Shown: piece after piece, positions 8,008 to 15,779 of the stretch
Position numbering within the stretch: the stretch's first letter is position 1
How the letters are laid out: each line of letters starts with the position of its first letter
Translations under genes and position numbers: made by a program
The notes under the pieces: model-generated
Told to the model about the DNA's origin: nothing
What the model saw: only the letters and a program-made list of their open reading frames with translations
Databases searched by the model: none
Assembly: GCA_030425945.1 (NCBI GenBank)
Contig: JAUHZL010000008.1
Coordinates: 1 to 21,786 of the forward strand
Length of the DNA: 21,786 bases
Direction: 5' to 3'
Origin: Alphaproteobacteria bacterium
GTDB lineage: Bacteria > Pseudomonadota > Alphaproteobacteria > Rhodobacterales > Rhodobacteraceae

Positions 8008-8945
8008 CAGTAGGTCTCCACGTCATTCACGAGGGTTGCGGTGCACATCCGGCCGACCACGCTGTCGCGCGCCGCCTGCCAGTCGAAGGTGGCCTGGACA
8101 CCCTGCGGACCGGAGATCTCGATGCGCGGGCGCGGCAGGAAGACGGCGTGCACGGTGAAGGTGAAGCTCTCGCCGGACGGCAGCGCGTAGGCGAACTCGA
8201 GCTCGCAGGGATCGCCGTTGATCGCCTGTGTCACTAGCGTGCTGTCGGCGAAACGGACCTCGATGGAGCCGGTGAGCGCCGCGATGGACGGGTCCGCCCC
8301 ATCGATGCGACCGTCGTTCCGGATCGTCTCGATCCGGTCGAGGTTGTTGGCATAAGTGATGTCGGCAGAGACCACGTTGCCAAGGGCGGTCCCGTTACGT
8401 GTGATCGACCCGTTGAAATGGCCGAAGCGCTTCAGCTCGAGAGCGGCCGGCGTCCCGGCGCTGGTGCTCGTGCCGACCGTCTCGCCCTGCGCCACCAGCC
8501 GGGCTGTCGCGGTCAGTAGGCCCGAGCGCTGCATCTGCCAAGTGATCTGGTCGAGCACGCAGCCGGAATACATCGCATAGCGCGGCACTTCCGGCATGCC
8601 GGTCTCGATCGACATGCTGGGCAGCGTCCAGGCGCTTGACTGGAACTCGTGCGTCCATGGGCCGGTGCCCGTGGTGGTCGGCGCACCGAACGCGGCCTTG
8701 AGCCAGAAGCCGAAGGCTTCGGCATCGAGCGGCACCACGACATCGCCATCGGCTGTCACGGCATCCTTGATCGGCGCCAGTGGGTCGCGGCCGTAGCCGA
8801 GAAGCTCCGAGTTCAAGAGCGGCTGCTCTGCGCCGAGCGTGGTGCTGGCAAACGGCATCTTCGTGAAACCGCCCACGGGCGGCGTGCCATAGACGGTCTC
8901 GAACGCAAGCGCCATCAGCGCCCGCGCCCCCTGGGCTCGTGCCAT
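8007..8945 (-). CDS. Phage tail tube protein
   Basis: The 312-residue protein begins MARAQGARALMALAFETVYGTPP, the usual start of alphaproteobacterial siphophage tube proteins (Phage_tube_2 type). It is rich in beta strands with repeated Thr/Ser/Gly turns and has the block FGFWLKAAFGAP at about residues 77-88. It polymerises into the DNA-conducting tube. A good ribosome binding site (GGAGA, about 6 nt upstream) precedes the ATG, as expected for one of the most abundant virion proteins. It overlaps the chaperone start by 1 nt. The length suggests a duplicated or decorated tube domain rather than the roughly 130-residue minimal RcGTA form. Confidence 0.85.
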   Translation of the reverse strand: MARAQGARALMALAFETVYGTPPVGGFTKMPFASTTLGAEQPLLNSELLGYGRDPLAPIKDAVTADGDVVVPLDAEAFGFWLKAAFGAPTTTGTGPWTHEFQSSAWTLPSMSIETGMPEVPRYAMYSGCVLDQITWQMQRSGLLTATARLVAQGETVGTSTSAGTPAALELKRFGHFNGSITRNGTALGNVVSADITYANNLDRIETIRNDGRIDGADPSIAALTGSIEVRFADSTLVTQAINGDPCELEFAYALPSGESFTFTVHAVFLPRPRIEISGPQGVQATFDWQAARDSVVGRMCTATLVNDVETY

Positions 8946-8969
8946 TTTCGTCTCCTGTGGTCAGTTGGG

Positions 8970-9389
8970 TCAGGCCAGCGGGTCGGCCGTGGTGTAGTGC
9001 AGGACCACCGGGATCACCGCAGCCTTCAGACTGGCGGCGCCCTCGACCGGCAGGTCGACCGGCCGCGGGGCTTCCGCCTCGACCCAGTCGCAGAGCCCGC
9101 CCAGCGTGCGGTCTGCGGCGAGCGCCGTGCCGATGCTGGCGGTCAGCGTGTCGAAGGCAGCGTCAAGGTCAGCGCCTTGGACCACGGCCTCTATCTCGGC
9201 GCGGTGCTGGTAGTGGTGGGCGAGCGGCGACAGCGTGACCTCCGGCTCTCCCGGTTCGCCGTCGCGCAGGATCAGCAGGCCATCAGCCGGCACGCGCTCC
9301 GGCAGCACCTCGCCGCGCAGAGCGTTGGCAGGCAACGCCAAAAGCCGCGCGTGCAGCGCGGCGAGGATGGTTTCGCGAAGGGTGGGCAT
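8970..9389 (-). CDS. Minor tail / tail completion protein
   Basis: The 139-residue protein starts MPTLRETILAALHARLLALP and has the pattern of small tail terminator (lambda gpU-like) proteins found just before the tube gene in alphaproteobacterial prophages: an N-terminal helix, then strands including EVTLSPLAHHYQHRAEIEAVVQG, and a C-terminal VIPVVLHYTTADPLA. Some homologues carry misleading acyl-CoA transferase labels. The ATG at 9389 is preferred; a GTG one codon upstream (9392) is also possible. Its natural upstream partner, the DUF6441 gene, is now 1.27 kb away because a two-gene cargo segment lies between. Function is assigned from position and shape. Confidence 0.72.
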   Translation of the reverse strand: MPTLRETILAALHARLLALPANALRGEVLPERVPADGLLILRDGEPGEPEVTLSPLAHHYQHRAEIEAVVQGADLDAAFDTLTASIGTALAADRTLGGLCDWVEAEAPRPVDLPVEGAASLKAAVIPVVLHYTTADPLA

Positions 9390-9485
9390 CACTCAAATTG
9401 TCGTGTTGGCGCAGCAAAGAAAATTGCAGGTCCCGAAAAATCGATGCCTTGCGACGCACAAGTCCCTGCTTTTTTGACTTCGCTC

Positions 9486-9866
9486 CTAATGCTCATTTTG
9501 CGGAAGCCCGTCGCCGATGGAGTAGTAGTCGCCCTTCTCGGCCACAAAAATATGCATGGAAAGGCTCGTACCGGTTTCGCCGTCAAAGAGACCCATGGCG
9601 ATTGCGATCCAATCGTGGTGGATAGGATCCCAGAACAGGGTCGATCCGCACTTTGAGCAGAAACCCCGCCGAACCTTTTCCGATGAGCGATACCACGTGA
9701 CGTACTCCTCCCCAGCGACCGTTACTGCGGAACGTGGCACATCGACTGAAGCGCCGAAGTGACCGCTTTGCTTTCTGCAAGCGGTGCAGTGACAGGCATT
9801 TGGCGCTGGAAGGTCTCCCTGAACGCTTATCAGAACGGACTTGCAGAGACACGACGCCTTATGCAT
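9486..9866 (-). CDS. GFA family zinc-binding protein (moron)
   Basis: The 126-residue protein has the full GFA (glutathione-dependent formaldehyde-activating enzyme / CENP-V) cysteine pattern: CLC at residues 6-8, CHCTAC at 25-30 and CSKC at 70-73, enough for two zinc sites. Characterised relatives include Gfa, which binds glutathione and formaldehyde, but most family members have no known substrate, so detoxification here is only a suggestion. It overlaps the DUF2087 gene by 8 nt and is probably co-transcribed with it. Codon use is less GC-biased than in the phage genes on both sides, and the gene has no structural role. Both facts point to acquired cargo. Confidence 0.85.
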   Translation of the reverse strand: MHKASCLCKSVLISVQGDLPAPNACHCTACRKQSGHFGASVDVPRSAVTVAGEEYVTWYRSSEKVRRGFCSKCGSTLFWDPIHHDWIAIAMGLFDGETGTSLSMHIFVAEKGDYYSIGDGLPQNEH

Positions 9867-10428
9867 TTGCCTTCACCCTCTGAGCTTCAGTTCGCGCCCG
9901 CCGACGAGCACTCAGGTGGTGAATGACTGCCTTGGCCTCGGAGGGCGGCTTCCGCTCCACCCGGCAGTAATCGGATCCATCCTTTTTTCTGGTCATCAAA
10001 CCACAAGAAATCATCGCTCGCCGAAGGGTCGCCACGTCCTCAAATGTGTGCACCGAGCTCAGAAGCGCATTTACTTCTTTTTCACTGAGCAGGCGTTCGG
10101 CTGGAATTGTTGCCCAAAGTGCCCAGAGAGCCAGGGTCTGCACGCTGCGACGGGAGGGCCACTGGCGCAGGCGCCCGAATGCATCGAACTGGTTCAGCGT
10201 GCGCTCGACCGTTCGAGCGTCAGGAAGGGTTTCGGGCTCGCGTTTGCACATCCGGTGCCTCGCAGCGGTTGCGGCCCGCATGTGCTGAAGGTTCTGAAAC
10301 CCGGCTGCCCGGGCAACCATATTCATCAAGGCAAGATGGGACGGGCTGGCCTCTCCGAGCTGCCTTGACAGTGCGCGGGAGAAGACGGTCACATCATCGA
10401 CCTGAAGCGGCACAGGAATTTTGGTCAT
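9859..10428 (-). CDS. DUF2087 domain protein (moron, possible regulator)
   Basis: The 189-residue protein has an N-terminal helical region resembling segments that precede DUF2087 domains (SHLALMNMVARAAGFQNLQH, about residues 30-49). The C-terminal part is the DUF2087 domain itself: LWALWATIPAERLLSEKEVN, then VHTFEDVATLRRAMI and GLMTRKKDGSDYCRV. The domain looks like a small winged-helix fold and occurs in proteins annotated as transcriptional regulators, so a regulatory role is possible but unproven. The ATG at 10428 is preferred over the in-frame GTG at 10431. It is the first gene of a two-gene unit with the GFA gene. A repeat-rich non-coding stretch upstream probably carries its promoter. 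Confidence 0.82.
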   Translation of the reverse strand: MTKIPVPLQVDDVTVFSRALSRQLGEASPSHLALMNMVARAAGFQNLQHMRAATAARHRMCKREPETLPDARTVERTLNQFDAFGRLRQWPSRRSVQTLALWALWATIPAERLLSEKEVNALLSSVHTFEDVATLRRAMISCGLMTRKKDGSDYCRVERKPPSEAKAVIHHLSARRRARTEAQRVKANA

Positions 10429-10431
10429 CAC

Positions 10432-10665
10432 TCATCCATCTAAGGCGCACTGATGTTTCGTTGGTCGCTGGCTTGACGAAACGACGCCTCGGTGAATGCG
10501 ATGTCGTTCTAAGATGTAATGGCAGGTTTAGCACTCCAAATGGAGCAGCGACGCCTCGGTGTCTGCCGACCGTGGCGTTCGGATACACGAGAGTTCGGTA
10601 CGGCGCAACGAAACCTGACATGTGAGGCCGTCAGAAGAAGGGCGTAGGCGTCCGAGCTTGGAACA
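10432..10665. promoter_or_regulatory. Repeat-bearing intergenic region at the right border of the DUF2087/GFA island
   Basis: This 234-bp non-coding stretch contains two direct copies of CGACGCCTCGGTG (10482-10494 and 10549-10561). It also holds an inverted pair GTTTCGT (10455-10461) / ACGAAAC (10476-10482), with a third ACGAAAC at 10608-10614. It is less GC-rich than the phage genes and lies upstream of the DUF2087 gene, so it probably contains that unit's promoter and control sites. No clear -35/-10 pair was found. Confidence 0.45.
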
Positions 10666-11298
10666 TCACCACCGCACATCCACCCAGTTCGCCACGATCA
10701 ACCCCGGCACGCTATCGAGCGCTTGCTCGGCGTCGCGGTCGAGATCGAGCCGCTTCGGCAGTTTGACCTGCGGGACCAGCAGGAAGATCGGCGCGGCGAC
10801 CTGGTTGCGGCCGGTCTTCGCGCGCGAGGCCACCGCCAAGCCGCGCGTGTTGATCCGGGCACGGTCGGCGACAAGCAGGCTCGGACCTCTCCGGCGATAG
10901 ACGAAGCGCAGGCGCAGGCCACGGCGGCGTTCCCATTCGCCAGGGGTGAGCTTGGCGCCGCGCAGGCCCCGGCCCGCAGCTTCGGTCGGAATCGCCAGCC
11001 AGAACCCGTTCTTCGAGCGGATCAGCGGGCCGGTGTCGTGGGCGCCGATGATGACCGGGGCCTTCGACCAGACCAGCGCCGCAGCATTCAGGCTCTCGCC
11101 TGCCTTAGGATAGGTCTGGCTGCGGATCGAGTTGGCGAGCCGACGGCCGAGCCCCGCGCTGGTGATCTGGCCGCGCCAGGCGGTCTTGAGTCCAGTGCCC
11201 GCCTCGCGCATGGCGGCGGTGACGGCCTTCTCGCCCGCCTTCACCTCCGCGACCATGGCGGCGACGAGGTCGGGCGTGATGTCGAGCTTGAGCTTCAC
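10666..11298 (-). CDS. DUF6441 (HK97 gp10-like) head-tail connector protein
   Basis: The 210-residue protein begins with a GTG (MKLKLDITPDLVAAMVAEVKAG) that overlaps the preceding stop as GTGA. N-terminal helix, the LANSIRSQTYP segment and the central APVIIGAHDTGPLIRSKNGFWLAIPT block match DUF6441, a family at the gp10-like neck position in alphaproteobacterial phages. It probably contributes to the head-tail joint or tail terminator. It is followed not by the tail completion gene but by non-coding sequence and the moron pair. The Arg-rich middle (GEWERRRGLRLRFVYRRRG) is normal for the family. Confidence 0.8.
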   Translation of the reverse strand: MKLKLDITPDLVAAMVAEVKAGEKAVTAAMREAGTGLKTAWRGQITSAGLGRRLANSIRSQTYPKAGESLNAAALVWSKAPVIIGAHDTGPLIRSKNGFWLAIPTEAAGRGLRGAKLTPGEWERRRGLRLRFVYRRRGPSLLVADRARINTRGLAVASRAKTGRNQVAAPIFLLVPQVKLPKRLDLDRDAEQALDSVPGLIVANWVDVRW

Positions 11299-11606
11299 GC
11301 GGGCCTCAGATCCACGGTCCAGACGAGCCGCTCCCGGTCGCGGAGGGGCTCGCCCTGGATCAGGAAGGCCTCGCCGTCGATCTCGATGCGATCGCCCGGC
11401 CGCGGGTTGGCCACCTCGGCGAGGCGCAGATCCAGCCGGGTGGTCTCCGACCAGATGCGCGCTTCGCCGAAGTTGGTGACGTCGTCCGGCCGGCGCAGGA
11501 TGGCGCGGACCAGTGCGGGCGCGCCACCTTCGGCGGTGTAGACGACGTCGCGCGCGAGATGCGCATCTGCGAAGAGCGCGTCGAGGGCAACGGCGAAGGC
11601 GGTCAT
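11295..11606 (-). CDS. Head-tail joining protein (gpFII-like)
   Basis: The 103-residue protein (MTAFAVALDALFADAHLARD) has a short N-terminal helix followed by a beta-rich domain ending in LDLRLAEVANPRPGDRIEIDGEAFLIQGEP and LVWTVDLRPA. This is the size and pattern of lambda gpFII-like attachment proteins, which sit on the portal/connector and receive the tail. The ATG at 11606 overlaps the capsid stop by 1 nt (TGATG) and is preferred over the TTG one codon upstream. Position between major capsid and DUF6441 supports the call; the motif evidence alone is modest. Confidence 0.78.
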   Translation of the reverse strand: MTAFAVALDALFADAHLARDVVYTAEGGAPALVRAILRRPDDVTNFGEARIWSETTRLDLRLAEVANPRPGDRIEIDGEAFLIQGEPLRDRERLVWTVDLRPA

Positions 11607-12619
11607 CAAGTCCGCCTTGCCGAGCGCAGCACCTGCGGCCGAGTGCAGATCGGCAGCGGATTACTCTCGATCTCCAGGCGCACCCACTCGTCGCGATCCC
11701 GGTCGGGAATGGTGCGGGCGTAGAGCGGCTGGCCGAGGGTGTTCACCGTCTCGAAGGTGTCCGCGGGGGCGTAATAGATCTCGAAGAGCCCTTCGATGCC
11801 CTCCGGGTAGAAGAACGCCTTGTCGGTGGGCACGGTGAAACCGACGCCGCCCCGGTAGCGGCGGAAGGTGATGCCGCCGAAGCTGAACTCGTCGGCGACG
11901 CGACCCCGCAGATCGGCCGCTGCAGCGGTGTTGAGGTAGGTCTCCCGCACCTCCTTGTGGGCCACGAGATCGGCAAAGAAGGCCGAGCCGCATTCGGCGC
12001 GGACCTGCACGGCGCCGGCCGAGAGCCCGCCCATGGAGTCCTCGACGCTCTCGATGAGCGCCTGGCAGCGCTTTCGCAGCGCCCCCGAAGCCGGGCTCGC
12101 GTTGTCGAGGTCGAAGTCGATCTCGGCGGCGGGCGTGATGCCGAACTCCGTGAAATAGTTCACGACCGTCGCGTGATCCTTCGGGTCCTTCACCAGCCCC
12201 TGGATGCCGTTCAGGAGGTGGTACTCGAAGGTGGTCTCGGCGTCCTGGCGGAGCTTGCGCAGACGGTACGCCACCTCGGTCTGTACCTGCTGGGTAGCAC
12301 TTTCCGAGCCGAAGTCGCGGACGGACTGGATCTCCGAGGCCCAGAGCACGTCCTGCTTCTTGAACTGACGGCAGACGAAGGCGCGCATCTCGCGCCGGTC
12401 GGGTACCTGCTGTTCGTAGGCCGAACCGCGCTCGGAAAACGGGATCAACGAGAGCGTGCCGTCGCGGCTCTCGATCACGACGGTGCGGGAGCGCACGCCT
12501 CGGGGGCTGAAGAGGGCCGAGCCCGAGAGCAACGCGGGCTTGTAGGGGATGTTCTCGAGCGCGCGGGTGAGCTCGACGATGGTGAAGGCATCGCCTTCGA
12601 AGATGTCCATGGTGGCCAT
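11606..12619 (-). CDS. Major capsid protein (lambda gpE family)
   Basis: The 337-residue protein (MATMDIFEGDAFTIVELTRALENIPYKP) has the features of Phage_cap_E (PF03864): early PALLSGSALFSPRGVRSRTVVIE, then the E-loop/spine region, and the C-terminal FRRYRGG, YPEGIEGLFEIYYAPADTFETVNTLGQPLYA. The frame is open upstream to 12847, but that part is Pro/Ser/Arg-rich shadow of the decoration gene. The ATG at 12619 sits 7 nt after a perfect AGGAGG, the strongest ribosome binding site seen in the operon and suited to the most abundant virion protein. The preceding gene is the gpD-like decorator, as in lambda (D then E). Confidence 0.93.
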   Translation of the reverse strand: MATMDIFEGDAFTIVELTRALENIPYKPALLSGSALFSPRGVRSRTVVIESRDGTLSLIPFSERGSAYEQQVPDRREMRAFVCRQFKKQDVLWASEIQSVRDFGSESATQQVQTEVAYRLRKLRQDAETTFEYHLLNGIQGLVKDPKDHATVVNYFTEFGITPAAEIDFDLDNASPASGALRKRCQALIESVEDSMGGLSAGAVQVRAECGSAFFADLVAHKEVRETYLNTAAAADLRGRVADEFSFGGITFRRYRGGVGFTVPTDKAFFYPEGIEGLFEIYYAPADTFETVNTLGQPLYARTIPDRDRDEWVRLEIESNPLPICTRPQVLRSARRT

Positions 12620-12626
12620 GAGGATG

Positions 12627-12632
12627 CCTCCT
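12627..12632 (-). promoter_or_regulatory. Consensus ribosome binding site of the major capsid gene
   Basis: AGGAGG, 7 nt before the ATG at 12619. It decides the start against the longer open frame and fits high expression. Confidence 0.85.
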
Positions 12633-12644
12633 GTCGGGATTGGA

Positions 12645-13010
12645 TCAGCGGACGAGGATGCCCGCGGCGAGAAGCGCCGTGTGGGCGGACGCGATCTCGC
12701 CCTCGCTGGGCGTGCCGGCGAAAACGAGGTCGTGGCGGTTGACGATGGCGGGGCCGCGGACGACGGCGACGGCCGGCACGTCGCCGGCGGACGCATCCGC
12801 CTTGCCCCAGAGCACGGCGACGGCGGTTTCGGTGCCGTCGACGGCACCCGGGTCGTGGGCCGCGTACTTGCCGGACGCGGTGATCTTGCCGAGCACGGTG
12901 CCGGGCTCGAGCGTGCCGGCGGCGACGATGATCTTCTCGCGGGTGTAGTCGCGGAAGGCTTCCCAGACGAGGAAGCCGCCGGGGTGCGTGCCTTCGACCA
13001 AAGTGGTCAT
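12645..13010 (-). CDS. Head decoration protein (lambda gpD family)
   Basis: The 121-residue protein (MTTLVEGTHPGGFLVWEAFRDYTREKIIVAAG) matches the head decoration protein family (HDPD, PF02924): an N-terminal GGFLVWE arm, then a beta-tulip domain with GTVLGKITASGKY and AVAVLWGKADAS. It trims and stabilises the expanded capsid as trimers at threefold sites. It lies between the ClpP-like protease and the gpE-like capsid protein exactly as in lambda-type heads. An AAGGA sequence about 8 nt upstream of the ATG, overlapping the end of the protease gene, serves as ribosome binding site. Confidence 0.92.
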   Translation of the reverse strand: MTTLVEGTHPGGFLVWEAFRDYTREKIIVAAGTLEPGTVLGKITASGKYAAHDPGAVDGTETAVAVLWGKADASAGDVPAVAVVRGPAIVNRHDLVFAGTPSEGEIASAHTALLAAGILVR

Positions 13011-13014
13011 GGTA

Positions 13015-14031
13015 TCATCCTTTCAGCTTGAAGGTGCGGGCGACGATCTCGCCCCAGGGGCGGGCGGCCGAGGGACGGCCGGGCTGCGGGTGATGGGGCG
13101 CGATCTCGGGCTCGGCTTCGGCCTTCGCGGCGAGAAGTGCGGCGCGCACCTCGTCGAGGCTCGCGTCCGCTTCGAGGAAGCGGCCCGCCATCTGTGGCTG
13201 GCCCGCGAGGCGGCAGAGATCGACAACGGCCCGGGCATGACCGATGGCCTCCGAACGGATCGCGGCCGGGTCCGGCGGTGCGCCACTGGGCGGCGGCGTC
13301 TCGATCGGCGGCCGCGGGGCATCGGAGGCGGCGGGCAGCTCGTCCTCGGCGTCCGCGACCTCGTCGCCTTCGGTGGCGTTGTCGGTGGCCTCGGTGTTCC
13401 CGCCATCGCTGTCGTCATCGGGCTCCGGCTCGGTTTCGATAGCCTCGACCAGCACCGGCGGCGCGTTCCGGAAGCGGCCGATGTCGAAGCGCGCGGCGAT
13501 CCGGACGGGCTCGATCAGCCGGTCGGCGAAGCCCTGCGCCACGGCGTCGGCGGCGTCGAACCAGGTTTCGGACGCCATCAGCGCCGAGACCTCCTCCGGG
13601 GTCCGACCGGATTTCGCGGCGTAGCCCGAGACAAGGCTGCCCTTCACCTTGTCGAGCGCCTCGGCCATGGCGCGCATGTCCTCGGCCGTGCCCACCACAA
13701 GGCCGGCCGGGTCGTGGATCATCAGGAAGGCATTCTCCGGCATGACGATCTCGTCGCCCGCCATGGCGATGTAGGAGGCGGCCGAGGCGGCGATGCCGTC
13801 GATCCAGACCGTGACCGTCCCCTCGTGGCGCTTGATCGCATTGTGGATCGCGACCGCGTCGAAGACCGACCCGCCGGGGCTGTTGAGCCGCAGATCGACG
13901 GGCGTGCCCTCGGGCAGCGCGCCGAGTTCCGCCAGAAACCCCTTCGCCGAGACCCCGTAGGTGCCGATCTCGTCATAGATCGCCACTTCCGCACCGGTCC
14001 CCCGGGCGCGGATCGCATACCAGCTTGCCAT
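13015..14031 (-). CDS. ClpP-like/S49-type head maturation protease with scaffold-like C-terminus
   Basis: The 338-residue protein starts MASWYAIRARGTGAEVAIYDEIG. Its N-terminal ~190 residues are a ClpP-type serine protease: LRLNSPGGSVFDA (oxyanion region, about 48-59), the nucleophile in GIAASAASY (Ser83) and the histidine in LMIHDPAG (His106). After about residue 210 comes an acidic, low-complexity linker (EPEPDDDSDGGNTEATDN) and a helical tail, the usual layout of fused head protease plus scaffold (compare lambda gpC/Nu3). The longer open frame to 14100 is overlap with the portal; the ATG at 14031 follows an AGGAG inside the portal end. An internal start making a free scaffold is possible but not identified. 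Confidence 0.92.
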   Translation of the reverse strand: MASWYAIRARGTGAEVAIYDEIGTYGVSAKGFLAELGALPEGTPVDLRLNSPGGSVFDAVAIHNAIKRHEGTVTVWIDGIAASAASYIAMAGDEIVMPENAFLMIHDPAGLVVGTAEDMRAMAEALDKVKGSLVSGYAAKSGRTPEEVSALMASETWFDAADAVAQGFADRLIEPVRIAARFDIGRFRNAPPVLVEAIETEPEPDDDSDGGNTEATDNATEGDEVADAEDELPAASDAPRPPIETPPPSGAPPDPAAIRSEAIGHARAVVDLCRLAGQPQMAGRFLEADASLDEVRAALLAAKAEAEPEIAPHHPQPGRPSAARPWGEIVARTFKLKG

Positions 14032-14035
14032 GTCG

Positions 14036-15556
14036 TCACTCCTGTTCGGTGGCCGGATCTGTCGCTGCGGCGCCGTCATCCGTGCTGTCGCCCGCGCCAT
14101 CAGCGGGCTCAGGCCTTGTCGCCGGCGTCGCGCGAGCGCCCTGCGTCTCGCCGGGGCTCGTGCGGTAGCGCAGGCCGAGACCTGTCGCGCGGGCGGCGTC
14201 GGCGGCGTTCTCGCGGTCGACTTCCTCGATGTCGTAGCCGGTGGCCTCGACCACCTTGCGCCGCGAGGTGATGCCGGCCTCCATCGCCAGAACCTGCGCC
14301 TGGATGTCCTTCAGCGGGTCGACCCAGTCCCAGCGCGGCGGGATCCATTGCACCGGCCGCACCTCGGCCAGATCGGCGTCGAGTGCGCCCGACAGCACCG
14401 CCGTCTCCAGCCAGCGCAGCCAGACCGCGCGGCAGAGCTGGTGCACGATCACGCCGTGCTGGAGCTGGCCGATGCGACGGCGGAATTCGACTAGTTCTGC
14501 CCTCAGGCTCGAATAGTTGGCCTGCCGGACGTCGCCGGTGACGAGGTGATAGGGCAGCCCCAGCGAGGCCGCGACCGAGAGCAGCGTGCGGTACTGGAAC
14601 GCCTCGTAGCTGCTGCCGACATCGGCCGGAGACGAGAACTTCACGTCCTCGCCCGGCAGCAGCACCTGCATCGTGCCTGGCTCGAGGCTCGCGATGGCAG
14701 CCCCGTCGAGATCCGCGTCGGCCTCGCCCATCATGGGCTCTTCCGGCGCGGTCTTGGTTATGAAGCCCGCGAACATGGCCGCGGTCTTCTTCCGGTCGAG
14801 TTCGGCGTCGTCGTACTGGTCGAGCAGAAACAGCCGCACCATGGCCGGCGCGATATGCGGCAGTCCCCGGATCTGGCCCGCGTCGATGGGCCGATAGACG
14901 TGCAGCACGTCCGCCGCCGGCACGCGCACCGTCTCCGGGATCACCGCCCCCTGATCGGTGCTGTCGCCCGGATGGCGGCGGCGGAAGTGGTAGGCCACGC
15001 GCCGGCCGATTGCATCGAACTCGATCCCGCAGCGGATGCGGTTGCCATTGGCCGCCGTCTCGGTCTTTTCGAAGGGCAGCATCTCGGACTGGAGAAGCTG
15101 CAGCTGGAGCGGGACCAGCAGCCCGTCCTCGGCCCGGCGCGGGCGCAGCCGGACGAAGCACTCGCCCGCCACGAACATCTCGCGCGCGACCATGGCCTGC
15201 AGGCCGTAGAAGTCGGTCAGCCCGTCCGCATCGGCCTCGTCGGTCCAGGCGAGCCAGAGCCGCTGGACCCGCTCGCGCAGGTCGCCGTCCCCGATCAGCG
15301 AGGACGGCTTGATCCCGTCGCCGACGAGGTTCGCCGCGAAGGCCTCGCAGGCGTTGGCGGCGTACCCCTTGGTCACGACCAGTTCGCGGGACCGCGCGAG
15401 CAGCCGCGGCCCTCCGGAGGCGACCAGCGCGTTGATGTTCTCGAGCGGCGGGTTCCAGCCGCGCAGCCGGCGTTTCGCCATGGCGCCTTCGAGACGGGCG
15501 CGCACGGCGGCCGGGCCGCCTGTGGGCCGGCGGCGAAAACGGTCGAAGAGGCCCAT
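14036..15556 (-). CDS. Portal protein (lambda gpB family)
   Basis: The 506-residue protein (MGLFDRFRRRP) matches the lambda-type portal family (PF05136): ARSRELVVTKGYAANACEAF early, an AREMFVAGECFVRLRPR segment, RPIDAGQIRGLPHIAPAM near residue 245, and QANYSSLRAELVEFRRRIGQ near residue 365. It forms the dodecameric channel at the capsid vertex through which DNA is packaged. The C-terminal ~50 residues are low-complexity (Ala/Thr/Glu/Asp-rich), common in this family. It starts 4 nt after the gpW-like stop and is followed after 4 nt by the protease, so the head genes form one translationally coupled block. Confidence 0.94.
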   Translation of the reverse strand: MGLFDRFRRRPTGGPAAVRARLEGAMAKRRLRGWNPPLENINALVASGGPRLLARSRELVVTKGYAANACEAFAANLVGDGIKPSSLIGDGDLRERVQRLWLAWTDEADADGLTDFYGLQAMVAREMFVAGECFVRLRPRRAEDGLLVPLQLQLLQSEMLPFEKTETAANGNRIRCGIEFDAIGRRVAYHFRRRHPGDSTDQGAVIPETVRVPAADVLHVYRPIDAGQIRGLPHIAPAMVRLFLLDQYDDAELDRKKTAAMFAGFITKTAPEEPMMGEADADLDGAAIASLEPGTMQVLLPGEDVKFSSPADVGSSYEAFQYRTLLSVAASLGLPYHLVTGDVRQANYSSLRAELVEFRRRIGQLQHGVIVHQLCRAVWLRWLETAVLSGALDADLAEVRPVQWIPPRWDWVDPLKDIQAQVLAMEAGITSRRKVVEATGYDIEEVDRENAADAARATGLGLRYRTSPGETQGARATPATRPEPADGAGDSTDDGAAATDPATEQE

Positions 15557-15560
15557 GGGA

Positions 15561-15776
15561 TCAGAGCCCCTTCGCCGTCGTCACGCGTACCTGCCGGACG
15601 ATCCGGCGCCCCTCGGCCGCGGCGATCTCGCGATCCAGCGCGTCGATGGCGCGGTCGATCTCGGCGACGCTGCGATAGTCCACGGTCTTGCCGTCATAGC
15701 TGACCCGCGCCACCCCCGAGGACCGCTGCGCGGTCAGCGCGTCGCGGCGGGCGCGGAGCTCTGCGGCCGTGGCCAT
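15561..15776 (-). CDS. gpW-like head-tail joining protein
   Basis: The 71-residue protein (MATAAELRARRDALTAQRSSGVARV) has two helices around a short hairpin (VSYDGKTVDYRS), as in lambda gpW and related phage_h_t_join proteins. It acts late in head completion, keeping DNA in and preparing the connector. Position between terminase large subunit and portal is the lambda order (A, W, B). Its ribosome binding site (AGGTGA) lies within the last codons of the terminase gene, whose stop is only 3 nt upstream of the ATG. Confidence 0.88.
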   Translation of the reverse strand: MATAAELRARRDALTAQRSSGVARVSYDGKTVDYRSVAEIDRAIDALDREIAAAEGRRIVRQVRVTTAKGL

Positions 15777-15779
15777 GGA

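Noticed and set aside
9393..9485. T6 run near 9471 with weak stem on the plus strand, considered as a terminator
   Set aside because: The stem is short and mismatched, and no plus-strand gene lies upstream. On the minus strand the run precedes rather than follows the stem, so no terminator is called.
10394..10621. Possible 75-residue minus-strand gene (MSGFVAPYRT...) upstream of DUF2087
   Set aside because: No ribosome binding site or family pattern, and it overlaps the DUF2087 start in another frame. Treated as non-coding repeat-bearing sequence.
12620..12847. N-terminal extension of the major capsid protein
   Set aside because: The extra residues are Pro/Ser/Arg-rich shadow of the decoration gene, and a perfect AGGAGG fixes the start at 12619.
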